Positions 61,325-64,000 of a stretch of DNA of 64,000 nt are shown piece by piece. Each line of letters opens with the position of its first letter. Positions within the stretch are counted from its first letter, which is position 1. The stretch comes from JAOUFP01 sp963801505. Its GTDB lineage: Bacteria; Nitrospirota; Thermodesulfovibrionia; Thermodesulfovibrionales; UBA6898. Where the stretch lies: the NCBI GenBank assembly GCA_963801505.1, contig CAWDEY010000002.1, forward strand, positions 1 through 64,000, read 5' to 3'. Made by a program: the position numbers and the translations under genes. Below the pieces are notes generated by a model. The model searched no databases. It was given only the letters and a program-made list of their open reading frames with translations, and had not been told where the DNA came from.

Positions 61325-61452
61325 ATGCCGTAAGACCTGCCTTCAGGCTCCGCTACATTTCCCTCCGTTGACATTAGCACAAGTACCTTTCCCGGATTAC
61401 CCGCATAGATTACCAGAAAATTAATTATAAAGACAAAAGAAATTAAACACAT
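61325..61452 (-). pseudogene. Truncated duplicate of the gspC 5' end
   Basis: The minus strand reads GKVLVLMSTEGNVAEPEGRSYGMK, corresponding to GspC GKVLQFVSTKGNAAKIEGKS. Upstream, CATAGATTACCAGAAAATTA and ATTATAAAGACAAAAGAAAT are identical to the gspC 5' flank (59435-59475). The start codon and first membrane helix of GspC are deleted in this copy. It lies just upstream of the TPR gene and marks a partial tandem duplication. The 558-base spacer (61299-61856) holds, besides this, only repeats and a terminator. Confidence 0.75.
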
Positions 61453-61489
61453 CAGATGTCCTCTCGGTTACAGGCAAAAGATGAAGAAA

Positions 61490-61570
61490 GATTCCGGACA
61501 AGCCGGAATGACAAAGCCGGATGTGAGAGCCTTTTTCTGTCATTCCAGCAAGTGAAGCGCGTCTGGAATC
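61490..61570. repeat. Inverted repeat, family 5 (GTCATTCC type)
   Basis: GATTCCGGACAAGCCGGAAT, GACA ... TGTCATTCCAGC ... TCTGGAATC. The arms are imperfect inverted copies, as in the widespread non-coding 'TGTCATTCC...GGAATGACA' repeats. Only one copy was noted in the window. Confidence 0.6.
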
Positions 61571-61786
61571 CTTTTTAGTGCAGCGTGCTAAAACCCCAGC
61601 AGAAGGGCCACTACGTCAGTTCGTTATGCGATTTACCCCTATGGATGCCTGCGTAATTGGGAAAAATCTCCTCTTTCAACTTATTTGTTCCAAATAATAT
61701 TATCGACATCAGGAAAGAAATTGCAGCGTTGATATCGTTCGCATAATAGCCAGTTTATATCTTCGGCAGAAAATGAAAATTCCACG

Positions 61787-61815
61787 AAAAAAAAGGGCAG
61801 GCTGTTCGCCTGCCC
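61787..61815 (-). terminator. Rho-independent terminator of the Ig-like surface protein gene
   Basis: On the minus strand GGGCAGGC-GAACA-GCCTGCCC is followed by TTTTTTTT (61794-61787). A perfect 8-bp GC stem with an 8-T run, 40 bases after the stop codon at 61857. Confidence 0.92.
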
Positions 61816-61856
61816 AGCTTAGTAACTCAATAACCGCTAACCATAAATCTTCCAGT

Positions 61857-64000
61857 CTATGGATTTATGGTTAAAGTAAACGCCTGACTTGCGGATGCTC
61901 CTATGCTGTCTGTTGCCCTTACTGTAAACGTATAAGTGCCTGCCGTTGTCGGTGTCCCCGTAATATTTCCAGCTGTTCCACTAGTCGCAATTGATAATCC
62001 GGGTGGAAAAGTGCCGGTCATCGTAAATAAATACAACCCGCCCGCGTAAGGCACTCCACCAGTTACCGGAATGGTTGCAGTGTATGCTGTCCCAACTGTT
62101 CCGGACAGCAATATGGGTGGACCGGTAAAGGTAATAGACGGGCTGGAAATGGTTATAGAAAACGGTTGAGTTACAGATGTTCCAACGCTATCTGTTGCTC
62201 TTACTGTAAACGAATAGGTACCTGGAGTTGTTGGTGTCCCTGAAATAATTCCACTAGTAGAACCTAGGGCTAACCCGGATGGAAGGACTCCGCCAGCCAA
62301 ACTGAATGTATACGGAGGTACTCCTCCGGTAACAGTAAGGCTTGAAGTATATGCAGTCGACACTTGTCCAGCCGCCAATGTGGATGTCCCGCTAAAGGTC
62401 ATTGGCGCTGCAGCCAAATTCACAGTAGTAGCAATAGTTGACTTTATCCCTCTTGGCGTCGTTACCGTAGCGCTGACAATACTGCTATTTACCGTACTTG
62501 CAGTGTTCGCAGGAACCTCTACAATAAAATTGAACATAGAGGGTCCGCTAGATACCTTATCTATGAGAGGTGATTCAATCTGGGTCATCGTTACAGTACC
62601 GACAGATGCAGTTGCTGCTACGGTGGTCCCTGCTTCAAGCTCGCCCAGGTTATAATCACCATAAATGACCGCAAACGAACCACTGCCGCCTTTAGTTATA
62701 CTTGATGGAGCAACTGCAAAAGCACCCGAGGGGACAAAGGCAGTTGAATAAAAAACAGGCTCTGTATCAGTGAATTGTAATTTTATGCTGGTCCATATCA
62801 TCTTGCTGGTCTGACAGCCTGCAGCAGGGCAATTCGGGCCGTCCCACACGCCATTAGGGCCGTCATACTGGCCGTTGCCGTTGACATCAATGTACTCTTC
62901 AAAGAGTTCAGAGCTTGGAGATATTACCCCATTACAATTTTTTTCCGTGCCGCTATTTCTGCAGCCGTCATCGTTTTTATCGATAAAAGGTTCTCCAAGG
63001 TCAGTGAAGGACTCTCCCAAATCATAATTGCCGTTTCCATTTGCATCATTAAAGGCCTCTTCACCCTGGACAGTCGCGAGCACTGTCAACCAGCCGTCTC
63101 TCGGATTAAAGGTGTGTCCGGATGTGTAGTAGGGCTCTGTTGGGGCCGGTCTCACATCAGCCGGAATAGGGGCCTGCGTCCTTAGAATTGATGTTGTAAT
63201 CCCTCGTGCATCAGTGAGTCCGCTCCTGCCTATGGCCCCTGCCTCTGTATAGAAGGAGACCGAGGTCCCTGTCAACAGATCAAAGTTACCGAACCTGTCT
63301 GCAATAAAAGCGGTTTCAGTAGCCTCTAATCCGGAAATCCTCAGACCCGGCAGATTAAACGTCGTAGTCGCGAGGTTGAAATGCTTTGCTGAAGGCAGGC
63401 CCCCGCCGATCGATATAGTTGCTGTTGAGGTCGATATCGGAGTCCCTGCTACAGTAGCTATTATTGTGACTGGACCTGAGACATTACCGCTATGTAGTGA
63501 TATTGTCACCTGTCCGCCAGTTGTTACGCCGGAGGCCTGCGTTGGTGTATTGTCTATAGCATCGCCTATATATTCACCTCCGTCACCAGGCAATTTCCCG
63601 CCGCTGGGGCCGTTCATGGTAAAGTCTATTTGTGTGCCATCCGAGATATTGCCGCCGGTCACATCAGTGACGGAGAAAAGGACCTTGGAGACCTCTGTCT
63701 GGCCGGTGCCCCTTAGCCCTATGACCTGCGGTGTTGCCGAAACAAATTCTATGCTGGCTGCTCCTGCTGCTGCAATAGGTATGGAAACCGCTTGTGTTAT
63801 ATTGCCAGCAGTGGCGGTTATGATGGCTGTCCCTGGTATGGACTTCCCCGTAAACGTGGCGATCGCATTACCATTAAAAGTCTTTGACTGGGCTGTTATA
63901 GTTCCGAGACTGTTATCGTTCAGGGTAAACCTGACTACGGTGCCGTCCGGCACATTCCCGGCTGTGATATCTTTGACTGTTGCTGTGATGCTGGAGGAGC
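61857..64000 (-). CDS. Large surface/adhesin-like protein with Ig-like domains (5' end outside window)
   Basis: At least 714 residues; the frame is open to the window edge, so the start is not seen. From the N-terminal side: Big_1-like Ig domains (SITATVKDITAGNVPDGTVV, SVTDVTGGNISDGTQIDFTM), a region with EF-hand/dockerin-like acidic motifs (DANGNGNYDLGESFTDLGEP, DVNGNGQYDGPNG) including cysteines, another Ig-like part, and two or three C-terminal putative Ig (He_PIG) repeats (SSLTVTGGVPPYTFSLAGGV, ISGTPTTPGTYSFTVRATDS). No sortase or PEP-CTERM anchor at the C-terminus (ASQAFTLTINP). Extracellular, possibly calcium-stabilised; a substrate of the neighbouring type II secretion system is a guess. 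Confidence 0.8.
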   Translation of the reverse strand, partial: SSSITATVKDITAGNVPDGTVVRFTLNDNSLGTITAQSKTFNGNAIATFTGKSIPGTAIITATAGNITQAVSIPIAAAGAASIEFVSATPQVIGLRGTGQTEVSKVLFSVTDVTGGNISDGTQIDFTMNGPSGGKLPGDGGEYIGDAIDNTPTQASGVTTGGQVTISLHSGNVSGPVTIIATVAGTPISTSTATISIGGGLPSAKHFNLATTTFNLPGLRISGLEATETAFIADRFGNFDLLTGTSVSFYTEAGAIGRSGLTDARGITTSILRTQAPIPADVRPAPTEPYYTSGHTFNPRDGWLTVLATVQGEEAFNDANGNGNYDLGESFTDLGEPFIDKNDDGCRNSGTEKNCNGVISPSSELFEEYIDVNGNGQYDGPNGVWDGPNCPAAGCQTSKMIWTSIKLQFTDTEPVFYSTAFVPSGAFAVAPSSITKGGSGSFAVIYGDYNLGELEAGTTVAATASVGTVTMTQIESPLIDKVSSGPSMFNFIVEVPANTASTVNSSIVSATVTTPRGIKSTIATTVNLAAAPMTFSGTSTLAAGQVSTAYTSSLTVTGGVPPYTFSLAGGVLPSGLALGSTSGIISGTPTTPGTYSFTVRATDSVGTSVTQPFSITISSPSITFTGPPILLSGTVGTAYTATIPVTGGVPYAGGLYLFTMTGTFPPGLSIATSGTAGNITGTPTTAGTYTFTVRATDSIGASASQAFTLTINP

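Noticed and set aside
1..64000. CRISPR array
   Set aside because: The repeats present are dispersed singly with long distances; no regularly spaced direct repeats were found despite the cas3 scrap.

Overview
The window looks like a chromosomal segment of an anaerobic or microaerophilic Gram-negative bacterium, most likely a Nitrospirota (Thermodesulfovibrionia-like) or a related Desulfobacterota lineage. This is inferred from gene content, not from a marker gene: futalosine-type menaquinone synthesis (mqnE, mqnC), a split-Soret-type cytochrome, a bacteriohemerythrin, a PPi-type phosphofructokinase, a DHH-CBS-tRNA nucleotidyltransferase fusion, a complete type II secretion operon and a PAS protein ending in a Cys-rich module. 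No rRNA gene, CRISPR array or intact insertion sequence was found.

Layout. 0-5 kb: a 7TM/PAS sensor, a truncated tyrosine recombinase, a tandem-duplicated DUF2934 gene and cvpA. 5-9 kb: DUF362, an FAD oxidoreductase, a Yip1 protein and repeats. 9-16 kb: an eroded region with a frameshifted SDR gene, an IS110 fragment, frameshifted yedF, a two-rhodanese protein, an acyl-CoA dehydratase activase with an internally deleted dehydratase partner, a RelE-like protein, an unusual tRNA and a LysR regulator of the selenium-metabolism-associated type. 16-22 kb: a HAD phosphatase, small secreted proteins, a split-Soret cytochrome, mqnE-mqnC and trxB. 22-32 kb: hemerythrin, then pyrR-pyrB-pyrC-carA-(membrane protein)-carB for UMP synthesis, then pfkA. 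33-38 kb: a cas3 scrap, a NapH-like ferredoxin, a thioredoxin/DsbD-like protein and yyaL. 38-45 kb: PilZ, the tRNA nucleotidyltransferase fusion, a GAF-GGDEF cyclase and phosphate transport (pit plus DUF47). 45-48 kb: aroB, aroK and aroC. 48-61 kb: a minus-strand type II secretion operon (gspC-D-E-F-G-H-I-J-K-L-M-N) preceded by a TPR gene. 62-64 kb: the 3' part of a large surface protein with Ig-like domains.

The strongest unusual signal is a 94-nt tRNA at 14119-14212 (minus). It has a Cys anticodon (GCA), U73 and an encoded CCA, but an 8-bp acceptor stem, a 5-bp T stem, a shrunken D loop and a long variable arm, as in selenocysteine tRNA. It lies among genes typical of selenium metabolism, several of them damaged.

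Three further themes run through the window. (1) At least five families of short non-coding repeats, mostly with inverted termini, fill the intergenic spaces; some supply a stop or start codon to neighbouring genes or separate a leader from its gene. (2) Low-complexity tracts (GGGGATTGGGG-like, CAGAAGT-like, GGAACTC-like) sit in frame within linkers of carA, carB, pyrC, gspG, gspI and, with a stop codon, mqnC. (3) Many conserved genes (trxB, pyrC, yedF, yyaL, a PilZ gene, an SDR gene) carry single-base indels, nearly all insertions. Since pyrC and trxB are normally essential, either the consensus has insertion errors or the genome is decaying; these are marked as pseudogenes with that caveat.
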